DNA of 64,000 nt from Haloarcula rubripromontorii (GCF_001280425.1 NZ_LIUF01000003.1:248001-312000); one strand, 5' to 3'. Counted from the stretch's first letter, positions 1 through 9,229 are shown. A program made the numbers and translations. Notes: generated from the sequence alone by a model not told the origin.

Positions 1-548
1 ATACCTTTGTTGCCGGCATCGGGGTCGGTCTTCGCAAACAGAACGACGGTGTCGGCGACGGACCCGTTGGAAATCCAGAGTTTGCCACCGTTGACCAGAT
101 AGGCGTCACCGCCGTCGACCGGTTCGGCGGTGGTGTCCATCGACGGCACGTCACTGCCCGCGCCCGCTTCGGAGAGGGCGAACGCGCCGATTTCCTCGCC
201 CGCTGCCAGCGGCGTGAGGTAGGTCTCTTTCTGGGCCTCGTTCCCGAACTCGTAGATCATATTGCAGGCCAGCGAGATGTGCGCGGCGACGATTGTGCCG
301 AGTCCGCCGCTCCCCCGCGAAATCTCTTCGAGAGCCATGGCGTAGCTGTGGTAGTCCAGTTCGGCCCCGCCGTACTCCTCCGGAATCGGCATTCCCATCA
401 GGCCGAGGTCGGCCATCTCGTCGACGAGATCCCACGGGAACTCATCGGTTTCGTCGATCTCCGCTGCCCGCGGCTTGACTTCCTCGTCGACGAAGTCCGC
501 GACCATGTCCTGTATCTGGCGTTGTTCCTGTGTGGGGCTAAGGTCCAT
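1..548 (-). CDS. Acyl-CoA dehydrogenase (3' part outside window)
   Basis: Reading the minus strand from an ATG at 548 gives about 182 residues that begin MDLSPTQEQRQIQDMVADF and continue past the left edge, so the C-terminal half is missing. The residues seen are the alpha-helical N-terminal domain and the start of the beta domain of acyl-CoA dehydrogenases, including the ALSEAGAGSD stretch that contacts FAD and substrate. The family oxidises acyl-CoA to trans-2-enoyl-CoA in beta-oxidation or branched amino-acid breakdown, passing electrons to ETF. It lies 105 bases downstream of the hydroxyacyl-CoA dehydrogenase gene on the same strand, which fits a beta-oxidation unit. Substrate chain length cannot be judged. 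It is a different protein from the frameshifted homologue at 9230. Confidence 0.92.
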   Translation of the reverse strand, partial: MDLSPTQEQRQIQDMVADFVDEEVKPRAAEIDETDEFPWDLVDEMADLGLMGMPIPEEYGGAELDYHSYAMALEEISRGSGGLGTIVAAHISLACNMIYEFGNEAQKETYLTPLAAGEEIGAFALSEAGAGSDVPSMDTTAEPVDGGDAYLVNGGKLWISNGSVADTVVLFAKTDPDAGNKG

Positions 549-653
549 GACAAATTCTAACGCTGGTTGGGTCTTTACTGTTGGCCAACGCGCGGCCCGT
601 TGCCGGGTATTGTACTCGGTCCACTACTGTCCGCATTTGTCACTGCGGATCTA

Positions 654-1511
654 TCAGTCGTAGTCGTAAAAGCCTCTACCTGACTTTTTGCCGAGGTCGC
701 CGGCCGCGACTTTGCGTTTGAGCAGGTATGCTGGCTTGTAGCGGTCACCCAACTCCTCGTACAGTGTCTCAGAGGCGTCAAGGACCACATCGAGGCCGAT
801 GTGGTCGGCCAGTTCGAGCGGTCCCATCGGGACGTTCGTTCCGAGGGTCAGCCCGCGGTCGATGTCGGCCTTGTCGGCAACGCCCTCGTCGTAGGCTCGG
901 ATGCCCTCGTTTATCCAGGGCATCAGGACGCGGTTGACGACGAAGCCGGGTTTGTCGTCGGCTTCCCAGGTCTCCTTGCCGATGTCGTGGGCGAACTCCC
1001 GACCGAGCGTCACCGTCTCGTCGCTGGTGTGCTCGCCGACGACGAGTTCGACGCCTTTCATCACCGGCACGGGGTTCATGAAGTGTAGTCCAAGGACCTG
1101 TTCGGGCCGGTCGGTGACGCTGGCGATTGTCGTAATCGAGAGCGTACTCGTGTTGCTGGCAAGTACCGTGTCCGGTCCGCAGATTGCGTCGAGGTCCTCG
1201 AACACAGACTGCTTGATGTCCATGTTTTCCGTCACAGCCTCGACGACGAGATCGGCGTCCGCGAGATCGTCCATCTCAGTGGTGCCTGTGATACGGGCTG
1301 TCGCCGCCTCCGCTTCCTGTTCTGTCACGGTGTCGCGCGCAATGAGTGTCTCGAAGCTCGACTGAATCTCCTCGAACCCGGCGGCGACTAGTTCTTCTGT
1401 CACATCGCGCATGATGACATCGTAGCCGGCCGTCGCGGTGACCTGAGCGATGCCGTTACCCATCGTTCCAGCGCCGACGACGCCGACGGTGTCGACTGTT
1501 TCGAGCTGCAT
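654..1511 (-). CDS. hbd: 3-hydroxyacyl-CoA dehydrogenase
   Basis: This 285-residue protein is the single-domain form of L-3-hydroxyacyl-CoA dehydrogenase, which oxidises 3-hydroxyacyl-CoA to 3-ketoacyl-CoA with NAD+. The Rossmann motif GVVGAGTMGNGIAQ sits at residues 10-23. The ASNTSTLSI segment is at 118-126, and the catalytic His is in LGLHFMNPVPVM (H143) with the paired Glu near 155. The C-terminal helical dimerisation domain ends in GKKSGRGFYDYD, typical of the family. The length matches the usual 280-290. The next gene downstream on the same strand is an acyl-CoA dehydrogenase, so fatty-acid oxidation is likely. The symbol is used by homology; a butyryl-specific role is not shown. Confidence 0.95.
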   Translation of the reverse strand: MQLETVDTVGVVGAGTMGNGIAQVTATAGYDVIMRDVTEELVAAGFEEIQSSFETLIARDTVTEQEAEAATARITGTTEMDDLADADLVVEAVTENMDIKQSVFEDLDAICGPDTVLASNTSTLSITTIASVTDRPEQVLGLHFMNPVPVMKGVELVVGEHTSDETVTLGREFAHDIGKETWEADDKPGFVVNRVLMPWINEGIRAYDEGVADKADIDRGLTLGTNVPMGPLELADHIGLDVVLDASETLYEELGDRYKPAYLLKRKVAAGDLGKKSGRGFYDYD

Positions 1512-1779
1512 ACCCGCGCCTTCGTCCGGCGGTCGTGTAAGTCTGCCGACGGTATCGGCTTATCACGGAAAGAAGTTCTACCGAGGGAATCTGTCACAGG
1601 CTTAGCGGCAAGCACTGCATCGCGGCGGAATATTCACTCGAAATGTAGTAAATGTCAGCAAAAAGATACTTATGGTGTGCCAGAGAACGGACTGATGATG
1701 AGAGACCCTGCGGGCAGCAGGCTCGGAGAAAAATTCGACTGGTCACAGAATGGCCAGTTTCTGCCCCTACATCTGACAA

Positions 1780-2655
1780 ATGAGTAAGTCACTCGACATC
1801 TCGACCACCGAAGCCGAGCAGACCGTCACGGAAGTCATCGATACCATCGCCGCGACCACGCCTGACGTCCGCCGCGCTGTTGCCGACTACCGTGGCCAGA
1901 GCAACTCCGTCAACCCCACCGGCGACGACCAGCTCGCGGCTGACCTGCGCGCCGACGAACTGTTCGAGCAGCGGGTGCTGGGAATCGACGGCGTCGCCTC
2001 TTACGCCAGCGAAGAACGCGCGGACGTGAAAACGACAGACGGTCGACTCCACGTCGCGATGGACCCCCTCGACGGGTCGAGCAACCTCGAACCGAACAGC
2101 GGGATGGGGACGATTTTCGGCGTGTACAGCGAGCAACCGCCGACAGTCGGCACCAATCTCCTCGCAGCCGGCTTCGTTATCTACGGCCCCATCACCTCGA
2201 TGGTCGTCGCTCGGAACGGCACTGTCCGCGAGTACATCCTCGAAGACGGCGACAAGCGGATTGTCGACGACGAGGTGACAGTCCCCGAAGACCCCACAGT
2301 GTTCGGGTTCGGCGGCGGCGTCGACTCCTGGACCGACGAATTTGAATCCTACGCCGAAAACATCCGCCACGAACTGAAACTCCGCTACGGTGGAGCGATG
2401 GTCGCGGACATCAATCAGGTGCTCACCTACGGCGGCATCTTCTCGTACCCCGCACTGGAGTCACGCCCCGAGGGGAAACTTCGAGTCCAGTTCGAGGGAC
2501 ACCCGATGGCCTACATCCTTGAGTCGGCCGGCGGTCGGTCTTCCGACGGCGACCAGTCAGTGCTCGAAATCGAACCCGACGAGCTACACGAGCGGACGCC
2601 CCTGTACCTCGGGAACGGCGACCTGATCGACCGGCTCGAAGCGAATATCGACTGA
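1780..2655 (+). CDS. fbp: Fructose-1,6-bisphosphatase, class I type
   Basis: A 291-residue member of the FBPase/inositol monophosphatase fold. The metal-binding acid pair lies in SEER (residues 77-80), and the signature DPLDGSSN is at 95-102. The later segments around 210-255 (KLRYGGAMVADINQVL, then GKLRVQFEGHPMAY) match the sugar-phosphate binding part of class I fructose-1,6-bisphosphatases rather than inositol monophosphatases. It removes the 1-phosphate of fructose 1,6-bisphosphate, the committed step of gluconeogenesis. The ATG at 1780 is the first in frame and has no Shine-Dalgarno, consistent with a leaderless message. The gene is divergent from hbd and convergent with the surface protein downstream; an inverted repeat covers both stop codons. 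Confidence 0.93.
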   Translation: MSKSLDISTTEAEQTVTEVIDTIAATTPDVRRAVADYRGQSNSVNPTGDDQLAADLRADELFEQRVLGIDGVASYASEERADVKTTDGRLHVAMDPLDGSSNLEPNSGMGTIFGVYSEQPPTVGTNLLAAGFVIYGPITSMVVARNGTVREYILEDGDKRIVDDEVTVPEDPTVFGFGGGVDSWTDEFESYAENIRHELKLRYGGAMVADINQVLTYGGIFSYPALESRPEGKLRVQFEGHPMAYILESAGGRSSDGDQSVLEIEPDELHERTPLYLGNGDLIDRLEANID

Positions 2656-2668
2656 CACCCTGTCAGTC
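2650..2668. terminator. Inverted repeat across two convergent stop codons
   Basis: GACTGACA, a CCC spacer and TGTCAGTC form a perfect 8-base inverted repeat. It contains the TGA stop of fbp (2653-2655) and overlaps the TGA stop of the opposing surface-protein gene (2667-2669). No U-run follows on either strand, so calling it a terminator is an inference from position and symmetry. Confidence 0.45.
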
Positions 2669-4676
2669 AGTAGCCGAGGTATATCGCCAGCGCTTTCAGA
2701 ACGCTGTACAGTCCGATAGCGACGCCCAGTAGCCCGCCGAGAACGGTTCCGACGATGCCGTCGGGCCACAGCGAGAGCGGGTTCGGAATCCCGACCGACG
2801 GGAGCGCTGGAATCGGGAGGCCACCGCTGTCGCCCGTTACGTTCCCGACGCGTTGCCCATCGACAGTCAATTTTCCAGTGGTGTTGTCCGGCACCGAGCG
2901 GGCAAACTCCGTCGTTCGCGTCTCGCCGGCGGGGACCGTGACCGTCCGCGTTGTCAGTATCGAGGTGTTGAGCGAGACGATCACGTTATGGTCACCGCTG
3001 GCGGTCCCCCGGTTTTCCAGCTCGACGGTGATGACGGTCCGGTCGCCGGGGCTGAGCGTCGATGGAACAGCCGTGGCGTTCGTAACCACGATATCCGGCT
3101 CTCCGGGCTCTTCGGTCGCTGTCTCGGCTGTCCCGCGTTCGGCCGTCGACGTTTCCGAGTCGTTCGTCGTCGCCTCCGCATCCCTCTCTGTTGTTGCTGT
3201 CTGCTCAACACCAACGACAAACGTCGAGAGGCCCGGCGATGCAGCACGGTAGACGATGTGTGACTCGCCCCGGCTGGCGATGTCAGTCGACAGCGGCATC
3301 CACCGGTCGCTCTTTCGGAATAGTGTCACGGCATCGGGTTCCGCACCGACTGCCGCCAGCGCAGCGCGGTCCACAGTAAACGTGAACGTCGCGTCCTCGG
3401 CCGGAACGGAGCCGTGGTCGACATCGAACCGACTGATGCCGGTGTGACCAGTGGCAGTCGCGAACGCCGACGTCGGCCGGCGGGAGCGAATAGTGAGTGT
3501 CGTGGAGTCGTTACGCGGGAACGACACGGCAAGCCGCTCCAGCGTTCCGTTCTGCCCGGTGACGAGTGCCCCCTCTGGTGGCTGAATCCGCTGTGTCCGA
3601 CCGGACCCGTTCACCGAGACATTCGCCGTCGTCGCGTTCGGCTGCCGCACAGTTACGTTCCCGGCGGACCCGTTCCCCACGACAGACACGACTCTGGTCA
3701 CACTATCCGTGTTCCCGAGTGGATCGGCGGCTGTTACGGTTACCTCGTGACTGCCGGGAGAGGCGAAGGCGACGGTAATATTCTCGCCGGTGAGGATGGT
3801 ATCACTCCCGACTTGCCACCGGACCGAATCGACGCCCTGATCGTCTGTCGTCTCCGCTGCGGAGAAAGTCACTGACTCGCCGACAGTTGCGTTCTCCGGC
3901 CCAGTGACGGTGACGTTCGGCGCGGAGTCGTCGTAGAGGAACGTCTGCTGTCGTCCAAATGAATTCTCGTTTCCGTTCTCGTCGGTCACCGACAGCAGCA
4001 GCAGCGAGTACTCGCCTTCTTCGGGGAACGTGTACGTTCGTGTGTACGTGTTCGTATTACCGGTGCGTTCGGTGAATCCCGAGATGTTGAGATTGTCTAT
4101 CGACGGGCCACCGACGGAGACTCGCAGTTGCTGTATCGGTTCGTGAATGCCGACAGAGATGCGGGCGGTGGAGCTATTGACGCGGCTCACCTCGAACGAC
4201 TGATACTTCGGCACGACAGAATCCATCCCGCTGACGGTAACTGACTTGTGTGGAAGCTCGTTCCCCGCTTTGTCGGTGATGCTGGCGGTGTCACGGAGAC
4301 TGACGGTGACATTGTCTGTGTCGACCTTTTTTTCCAACAGCAGGGAGACGCGTACCCCAGTCCTGTTTGCTCCAGAAGCGTCGATCGATGTGACCGAGAC
4401 GTTCGCTACTCGGCCCGCAGTTAGCTCGAAATCCGCTGCCTGAATCGTACTCGTGTCTATCGACCCGCCGTCGTCGAACAGGGTCACTTCGATAGTCGTA
4501 GCGTTGCCCCGCGTCGCATTGCCCCACTCCGGCGACTCGGTGTCGTCAGCCGCAACAGTGCCAGAAGCGACAGTACCGAGCAGCGTGAGCAAAAGAAGGG
4601 CGACAAGCAACGGAAGCCACCAGCGACGACGCCCGGTCGACAGCGCCGTCTCGCGGGGGTCACCAGTGGCACTCAT
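2667..4676 (-). CDS. Secreted surface protein with PKD, PGF-pre-PGF and CARDB-like domains
   Basis: A large exported protein of about 669 residues. An upstream in-frame Met at 4697 exists, but the ATG at 4676 (MSATGDPRE) puts the arginine-rich stretch and hydrophobic helix WWLPLLVALLLLTLLG where a Sec signal should be. Ig-like beta segments follow. Near residues 255-335 there is a PKD-like domain (TVTGPENATVGESVTFSA). Near 430-490 the sequence resembles the PGF-pre-PGF region (SDRWMPLSTDIASRG, ASPGLSTFVVGVE). After a Thr/Glu-rich linker a CARDB-like domain begins at PDIVVTNATAVPSTLSPGD. The C-terminus has a hydrophobic anchor (GTVLGGLLGVAIGLYSVLKA) rather than a clear PGF sorting tripeptide. 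Many Asn-X-Ser/Thr sites suggest N-glycosylation. The function is probably surface adhesion or structure; no catalytic motif was seen. Confidence 0.8.
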   Translation of the reverse strand: MSATGDPRETALSTGRRRWWLPLLVALLLLTLLGTVASGTVAADDTESPEWGNATRGNATTIEVTLFDDGGSIDTSTIQAADFELTAGRVANVSVTSIDASGANRTGVRVSLLLEKKVDTDNVTVSLRDTASITDKAGNELPHKSVTVSGMDSVVPKYQSFEVSRVNSSTARISVGIHEPIQQLRVSVGGPSIDNLNISGFTERTGNTNTYTRTYTFPEEGEYSLLLLSVTDENGNENSFGRQQTFLYDDSAPNVTVTGPENATVGESVTFSAAETTDDQGVDSVRWQVGSDTILTGENITVAFASPGSHEVTVTAADPLGNTDSVTRVVSVVGNGSAGNVTVRQPNATTANVSVNGSGRTQRIQPPEGALVTGQNGTLERLAVSFPRNDSTTLTIRSRRPTSAFATATGHTGISRFDVDHGSVPAEDATFTFTVDRAALAAVGAEPDAVTLFRKSDRWMPLSTDIASRGESHIVYRAASPGLSTFVVGVEQTATTERDAEATTNDSETSTAERGTAETATEEPGEPDIVVTNATAVPSTLSPGDRTVITVELENRGTASGDHNVIVSLNTSILTTRTVTVPAGETRTTEFARSVPDNTTGKLTVDGQRVGNVTGDSGGLPIPALPSVGIPNPLSLWPDGIVGTVLGGLLGVAIGLYSVLKALAIYLGY

Positions 4677-4862
4677 AGTATATGGGTAGCCCGGCACCCG
4701 ATATCAATGGTGCGCCACCATTATGAGAGGTGATAATCGCGTGCGGGGACCATCTGCGATATGCACCGGGGCGCCGAACCCGTCATTGACAGTCGACCCG
4801 CTGGCATCGCGTTTCTCCGGGAGTATACAGTCCCTACCCGTTCGCTTTCAGTAGTAAACAGT

Positions 4863-4877
4863 GTGTATTTAATACAC
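4863..4877. promoter_or_regulatory. Palindromic TATA/operator-like site
   Basis: GTGTATTTAATACAC is a perfect 7+1+7 palindrome lying 35-49 bases ahead of the GTG start at 4912. Its AT core could act as the TATA element of the downstream gene, so a dimeric regulator bound here would block TBP. This is inference from symmetry and position. Confidence 0.4.
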
Positions 4878-4911
4878 GGGATGACAACAGGATAACAGAC
4901 CACGTGGGGGC

Positions 4912-5295
4912 GTGGTTGCGGAGGGTGACGTGTTCACAACGGACCGAACGATCCCGATAGGGACCATCGACGGGTGGTGTAGCGCCCTGCTCGACGAACT
5001 CGCAGCCGTCGAGCGAGAACTATGGCTGGTCGTCGCCGTGACCCTTGTCGTCGACGTGTGGCTGACACACGTTGGCCTTCAGCACGGCCTACACGAAGGA
5101 AACCCTGTGATGCGGGCCGCGATAGAGACGTTCGGGATCGCCGTTCTCGGCGTGACGAAAATCGGCGTTCTCGGGCTGGCGGGGGTGACCCGCCGCCTGC
5201 TGAGCGATCAGCGCGGCGTCGTCGTGCCGCTCGGACTGGCGCTCCCGTGGGTAGCGGCCGTCGGTATTAACGCGGCCCTCCTGATTAGTCTGTAG
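4912..5295 (+). CDS. Small multi-pass membrane protein (DUF5658-like)
   Basis: A 127-residue protein starting with GTG. After a hydrophilic N-terminus of about 37 residues there are three hydrophobic segments: LWLVVAVTLVVDVWLTHVGL, then FGIAVLGVTKIGVLGLAGV, then VPLGLALPWVAAVGINAALL. The pattern D-x-W-x-T-x-x-G-L followed by E-x-NPVMR matches the short membrane family I know as DUF5658; this is from memory and was not searched. No enzymatic motif is visible. It stands alone, divergent from the surface-protein gene and with a palindromic TATA-like site upstream. A later internal start cannot be excluded. Confidence 0.7.
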   Translation: MVAEGDVFTTDRTIPIGTIDGWCSALLDELAAVERELWLVVAVTLVVDVWLTHVGLQHGLHEGNPVMRAAIETFGIAVLGVTKIGVLGLAGVTRRLLSDQRGVVVPLGLALPWVAAVGINAALLISL

Positions 5296-5485
5296 CTACC
5301 TCGGGGGTATGCTGTCATCAGTTTTCGTTCGCTCACTGAACCAACAGCCCGCAGGTATTGGGTCGCCGTAGGCGACTCAGCCACGGACATTCCGTTTGGC
5401 TATTAGTTCCGTTGTGAGTGATTCCTGTCTGGAAAATCCCATGGACGGCGGTACCCTTTTGCCCACAGTCTGAGATATACCTCGT

Positions 5486-6742
5486 ATGTCGCCTGAGGTA
5501 AACCCGTTTGAGAGTTTACAGGAGCAGATCGACGACGCGTCGGACTATCTCGAATATTCGACTGACGTGCTCGAACGGCTGAAACACCCCGAGCGAGTGC
5601 TGGAGACGAACCTTTCCGTGGAGATGGACGACGGCTCCGTCGAGGTGTTTCGTGCCTACCGATCACAGTTCAACGGTGACAGAGGACCGTACAAGGGTGG
5701 CATCCGCTATCACCCGCAGGTCACACGCGACGAGGTCAAGGCACTGTCTGGCTGGATGGTGTACAAGTGTGCTGCTGTGAACATCCCCTACGGCGGCGGG
5801 AAAGGCGGCATCGAGATCGACCCGCGACAGTACTCAGCCAGTGAAATCGAGCGGATAACGCGGTCGTTCGCGAAGGAACTCCGCCCGATTATCGGCGAGG
5901 ACCAGGACATCCCCGCGCCCGATGTCAACACCGGTCAGCGCGAGATGAACTGGATCAAAGACACGTACGAGACGCTGGAAAACACCACCGAACCCGGCGT
6001 CATCACCGGCAAGGCCCCGGAGTCGGGCGGCAGTGCGGGCCGCGTCGAAGCGACCGGCCGGTCAGTGATGCTCACGGCCCGCGAGGCGTTCGACTATCTC
6101 GGGAAGGATATGGCGGACGCGACAGTGGCCGTACAGGGCTACGGAAACGCCGGCTCCGTGGCGGCGAAACTCATCGAGGACCTCGGCGCGAACATCGTCG
6201 CAGTATCAGACTCCTCCGGAGCCGTCTACAACCCTGACGGGCTCGACGCACGCGACGCGAAGGCGTTCAAGAGCGAGACCGGGTCGCTGGCCGGCTACGA
6301 GGGCGCAACGGAGGAGCTGACGAACGAAGAGCTGCTGACGATGGACGTGGATCTGCTCGTCCCGGCGGCGCTCGAAAACGCCATCGACGGCGACCTCGCA
6401 AAGGATGTACAGGCAGACATCGTCGTGGAGGCGGCAAACGGCCCGCTGACGCCGAACGCCGACGACGTCCTCACCGACCGTGACGTGGCCGTGTTCCCGG
6501 ACATCCTCGCCAACGCCGGTGGCGTCACGGTGTCGTACTTCGAGTGGGTCCAGAACCGCCAGCGGTTCTACTGGTCCGAGGAGCGTGTGAACAGCGAACT
6601 GGAGACCATCATCACGAACGCGTTCGACGACCTCGTCGAGACGTACGAGCAGACCGGCGCGCCGAACTTCCGGACGGCGATGTACGTCGTCGCTATCCAG
6701 CGGGTCGTCGCGGCGGCCGAGGAAGGCGGTATCTGGCCCTGA
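5486..6742 (+). CDS. gdhA: Glutamate dehydrogenase
   Basis: A 418-residue hexameric-type glutamate dehydrogenase that interconverts glutamate and 2-oxoglutarate plus ammonia. The substrate domain has [11 protein letters not shown] (residues 67-77) and the catalytic lysine region [13 protein letters not shown] (K106). The K-x-PxxxGGSxGR motif occurs as [18 protein letters not shown]. The Rossmann domain carries [14 protein letters not shown] near 214-227 and ends the fold with [16 protein letters not shown]. The length matches archaeal GDHs. Cofactor preference (NAD or NADP) is not obvious to me from the fingerprint. It is monocistronic, with about 190 bases upstream. Haloarchaea often carry several GDH paralogues, so it may not be the only one. 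Confidence 0.96.
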   Translation: MSPEVNPFESLQEQIDDASDYLEYSTDVLERLKHPERVLETNLSVEMDDGSVEVFRAYRSQFNGDRGPYKGGIRYHPQVTRDEVKALSGWMVYKCAAVNIPYGGGKGGIEIDPRQYSASEIERITRSFAKELRPIIGEDQDIPAPDVNTGQREMNWIKDTYETLENTTEPGVITGKAPESGGSAGRVEATGRSVMLTAREAFDYLGKDMADATVAVQGYGNAGSVAAKLIEDLGANIVAVSDSSGAVYNPDGLDARDAKAFKSETGSLAGYEGATEELTNEELLTMDVDLLVPAALENAIDGDLAKDVQADIVVEAANGPLTPNADDVLTDRDVAVFPDILANAGGVTVSYFEWVQNRQRFYWSEERVNSELETIITNAFDDLVETYEQTGAPNFRTAMYVVAIQRVVAAAEEGGIWP

Positions 6743-6805
6743 CCGCATCCCGGAATCAGTCACGGCTACCGCGGGTGTTTTGCCGGCGCTTCCCCTACTG
6801 TGTGT

Positions 6806-7291
6806 ATGGACATTTACGAGCGGCAGGTTCGCGTCGAAGCTCCGCTGTCAGAAGTCTGGAAGTTCCACGCGACAGGCGACGGGCTGGTCGCGCTGACCCC
6901 CGACTGGATGAACATCCGCATCGAGGAGGAGCGGGGACCAGATGGCGAGCCAAACCCTGAAGAACTGACCGCCGGGTCGGTCGTCGTCTCCTCGATCAAG
7001 CCGTTCGGCGTGCCGCCGCGCCAGCGCTGGGTCTCGGATATCGTCGCCCGGGAAGAAGGTGAGGACGAGGCGATGTTCCGCGACGTGATGGCGGAGGGAC
7101 CGTTTCCCCACTGGGAACACACGCACACGTTCCGGGCGTTGAGCGACAGGGAAACGCTCGTTCACGACCACGTCGAGTTCGAACTGCCCGGCGGACCGCT
7201 CGGCCGGGCGCTTGGCCCCTTTGGCTGTCTCGGGATGGAGCCGATGTTCCGATATCGCCATCAGCAGACGAAGGAACTGCTCGAAGGGTAA
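6806..7291 (+). CDS. SRPBCC (START-like) family protein
   Basis: A 161-residue protein starting at the ATG at 6806 (MDIYERQVRVEAPLSEVWKF); the upstream GTG at 6800 adds only two residues. The opening pattern of a beta strand, then a proline and the E-V-W-x-F-H helix start, plus the late strands and long C-terminal helix (MEPMFRYRHQQTKELLEG), are those of the SRPBCC ligand-binding fold (polyketide cyclase/dehydrase-like, COG4276). These proteins bind hydrophobic ligands, but substrate and reaction are unknown here. It lies 63 bases after gdhA on the same strand and could be read through from it; no functional link is implied. Confidence 0.8.
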   Translation: MDIYERQVRVEAPLSEVWKFHATGDGLVALTPDWMNIRIEEERGPDGEPNPEELTAGSVVVSSIKPFGVPPRQRWVSDIVAREEGEDEAMFRDVMAEGPFPHWEHTHTFRALSDRETLVHDHVEFELPGGPLGRALGPFGCLGMEPMFRYRHQQTKELLEG

Positions 7292-7440
7292 CGTGGCCTG
7301 CCCCGGACGACACGGCCCCGACTATGGTCTCCGGTGTTTCTTTATTCCCGTGTCGGATACTACCACGGGATGAGTCGACGTGTCGTCGTACTACCTGATG
7401 TGGCTGTGCTGTCTCCGTGCCACAACGGAGCAGGACGAGC

Positions 7441-8343
7441 GTGACCGAGCCGCGAATCGACCCGCGAATCGGGCTGGTCGTCGCCGTTCTCGCGGTCAGT
7501 ACGAGTGCGATTCTCGTCCGGTGGAGCGATGCCGCGGCGTCGGTGGCGGCGTTCTACCGTGTCCTGTTGACGACCGTACTGCTAGCCCCGCTGGCGCTGG
7601 GTCGGCACCGGTCGGCATTCGGTCGGCTCGCTCGACGGGACGTACTGGCGGCTGCGGCGACTGGCGTGGCACTCGCAGTGCACTTCGCCGCGTGGTTCGA
7701 GAGTCTGGCGTGGACCAGCGTCGCGGCGTCGGTCACGCTGGTCCAGTGCCAGCCGCTGTTCGTCGCCGTCGGCGCGTGGGCGCTGCTGGATGAGCGCGTC
7801 ACGCGCGGAACGACGGCGGGCATTCTGGTCGCTATCGGCGGTATCATCGTGATGTCTGTCGGTGAACTTCTCGGGAGCGGGACCATCGGCCCGCGTCCGC
7901 TGTACGGCAACGCCCTGGCTCTCGTCGGTGGCGTTATGGCCGCTGGGTACGTTCTCGCCGGGCGCTCGCTCCGCCAGCGGTTCCCCCTTGTCCCGTACGT
8001 GACCGTCGTCTACAGCGTCGCGGCGGTATCCCTCCTCGTCTTCGTCGTCGCGTCGGGCCACCCCGTGACCGGCTACCCGCCACGGGAGTGGGCGCTGTTT
8101 CTCGCGATGGCTGTCGGCCCCGGCGTGTTCGGCCACACCGTCCTCAACTGGGCGCTGGCACACGTCGAATCGAGCATGGTCAGCGTCTCACTGCTCGGCG
8201 AACCGGTCGGGAGCGCGCTGCTGGCGTTGCTGTTGCTCGCAGAGATACCCGGTCCGTCGACCGTCGCCGGTGGGGCCGTCGTACTCGCCGGCATCGGCGT
8301 CGTCGCCAGAAGCCGAGCCGTCGGGGCACCGTCCACAGACTGA
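7441..8343 (+). CDS. EamA/DMT-family transporter
   Basis: A 300-residue membrane protein. I start it at the GTG at 7441 (MTEPRIDPRIG) because the preceding in-frame residues are not hydrophobic and look non-coding. About ten transmembrane helices are arranged as two EamA repeats: the first covers roughly residues 10-140 and the second 155-290, the latter ending with the typical E-P-V-x-S-A-L-L-A motif (LLGEPVGSALLALLLL). The family exports or imports metabolites such as amino acids or nucleotide-related compounds; the substrate cannot be told. The stop is nine bases from the end of the convergent kinase-like gene. Confidence 0.88.
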   Translation: MTEPRIDPRIGLVVAVLAVSTSAILVRWSDAAASVAAFYRVLLTTVLLAPLALGRHRSAFGRLARRDVLAAAATGVALAVHFAAWFESLAWTSVAASVTLVQCQPLFVAVGAWALLDERVTRGTTAGILVAIGGIIVMSVGELLGSGTIGPRPLYGNALALVGGVMAAGYVLAGRSLRQRFPLVPYVTVVYSVAAVSLLVFVVASGHPVTGYPPREWALFLAMAVGPGVFGHTVLNWALAHVESSMVSVSLLGEPVGSALLALLLLAEIPGPSTVAGGAVVLAGIGVVARSRAVGAPSTD

Positions 8344-8351
8344 GGGCTGAC

Positions 8352-9146
8352 TCAGGCGCGTTTTTCTACGGCGCCGCGGATTTCTGCGGCGGCGAAGTCG
8401 TGGTCCGGGCGGATGTTGACGAAATCGAGGAACTCCTCCGCGGCCAGCAACTCAGACGTATCGTAGTGGCGTGCGGCGGCGGAGACCGCGGTCGGCGCAC
8501 CGACGAGCGGCTCAAGTGCGCCCAGCGCACACGCGAGGTCATAGGCGCGAGCATCGCTGATCGCCGCTTCGCGGACGCTTGTGGCATCGATGAAGTAGAG
8601 GTCGTCGTGGGCCACGAGCACGTTCTCACAGCGGAAGTCGCCGTGGGCCAGGCCGTCCTCGTGCATCCGGTGGAGGAATTCAAACACCGTCGGACTGTGC
8701 TGCTCGACGGTTTCGGCCGGGAGGTCGTCCAGCGGCTCGAAGTCGGGAATGTATTCAAGTACCAGCACACCCATGCCATCGTATTCGAACGCCTCGATTG
8801 GCTCGGGAGCGTTGACGCCGATCTCCCGCATCCGCTGGGTCGCCGCCAGTTCGTGTTCAGCCATCTCGTAGGGCGTCCCGAAGTGCTCGAAAAAGCCCTC
8901 TGTCCCAGACGAAAACGCGCCGATGTTGCGGCCGGCGGTCAACAGCGTGTGGACCAGCGAGTTCTGTCCCGTGATGACTTTCACGAACCACTGGTCGTTG
9001 ACGACAAGCGGCGTCGAGAGCCAGTTATCCGCCTCCAGAAACGTCACGTGGGCCGCGGGCTCGTCGTACCGTTGGATTACCGCCTGCACCACGCCTTCGA
9101 GTTGCTCCCAGGGGACCGTCCCGCGGAGGAATCGCCGGAACGCCAT
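8352..9146 (-). CDS. RIO/Bud32-like small protein kinase
   Basis: A 264-residue soluble protein of the protein-kinase-like fold. A catalytic loop HGDFRCENVL lies around residues 170-179, with the catalytic Asp in HGD and the metal-binding Asn. It is followed by LYFIDATS, in which the Asp stands in the DFG position. The adenine hinge region MGVLVLEYIPDFEPL and the N-lobe lysine in DQWFVKVITG are visible. The glycine-rich loop is weak, as in RIO kinases and aminoglycoside-phosphotransferase-like enzymes. I take it for one of the archaeal RIO-type or serine/threonine kinases; its target is unknown. Start: ATG at 9146, the only suitable Met. It is divergent from the damaged acyl-CoA dehydrogenase gene. 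Confidence 0.72.
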   Translation of the reverse strand: MAFRRFLRGTVPWEQLEGVVQAVIQRYDEPAAHVTFLEADNWLSTPLVVNDQWFVKVITGQNSLVHTLLTAGRNIGAFSSGTEGFFEHFGTPYEMAEHELAATQRMREIGVNAPEPIEAFEYDGMGVLVLEYIPDFEPLDDLPAETVEQHSPTVFEFLHRMHEDGLAHGDFRCENVLVAHDDLYFIDATSVREAAISDARAYDLACALGALEPLVGAPTAVSAAARHYDTSELLAAEEFLDFVNIRPDHDFAAAEIRGAVEKRA

Positions 9147-9229
9147 TCCCTCTAGGGAACGCCGTGGACGGGCAAATGGCTTGTGTCTGTCGGCGTGTGC
9201 TATTTAGTAACACAAAACATAGGCTCGGT

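Noticed and set aside
1789..2370. 193-codon open frame opposite fbp
   Set aside because: It is antisense to a confidently identified enzyme, is rich in residues expected from GC-rich shadow frames, and shows no domain.
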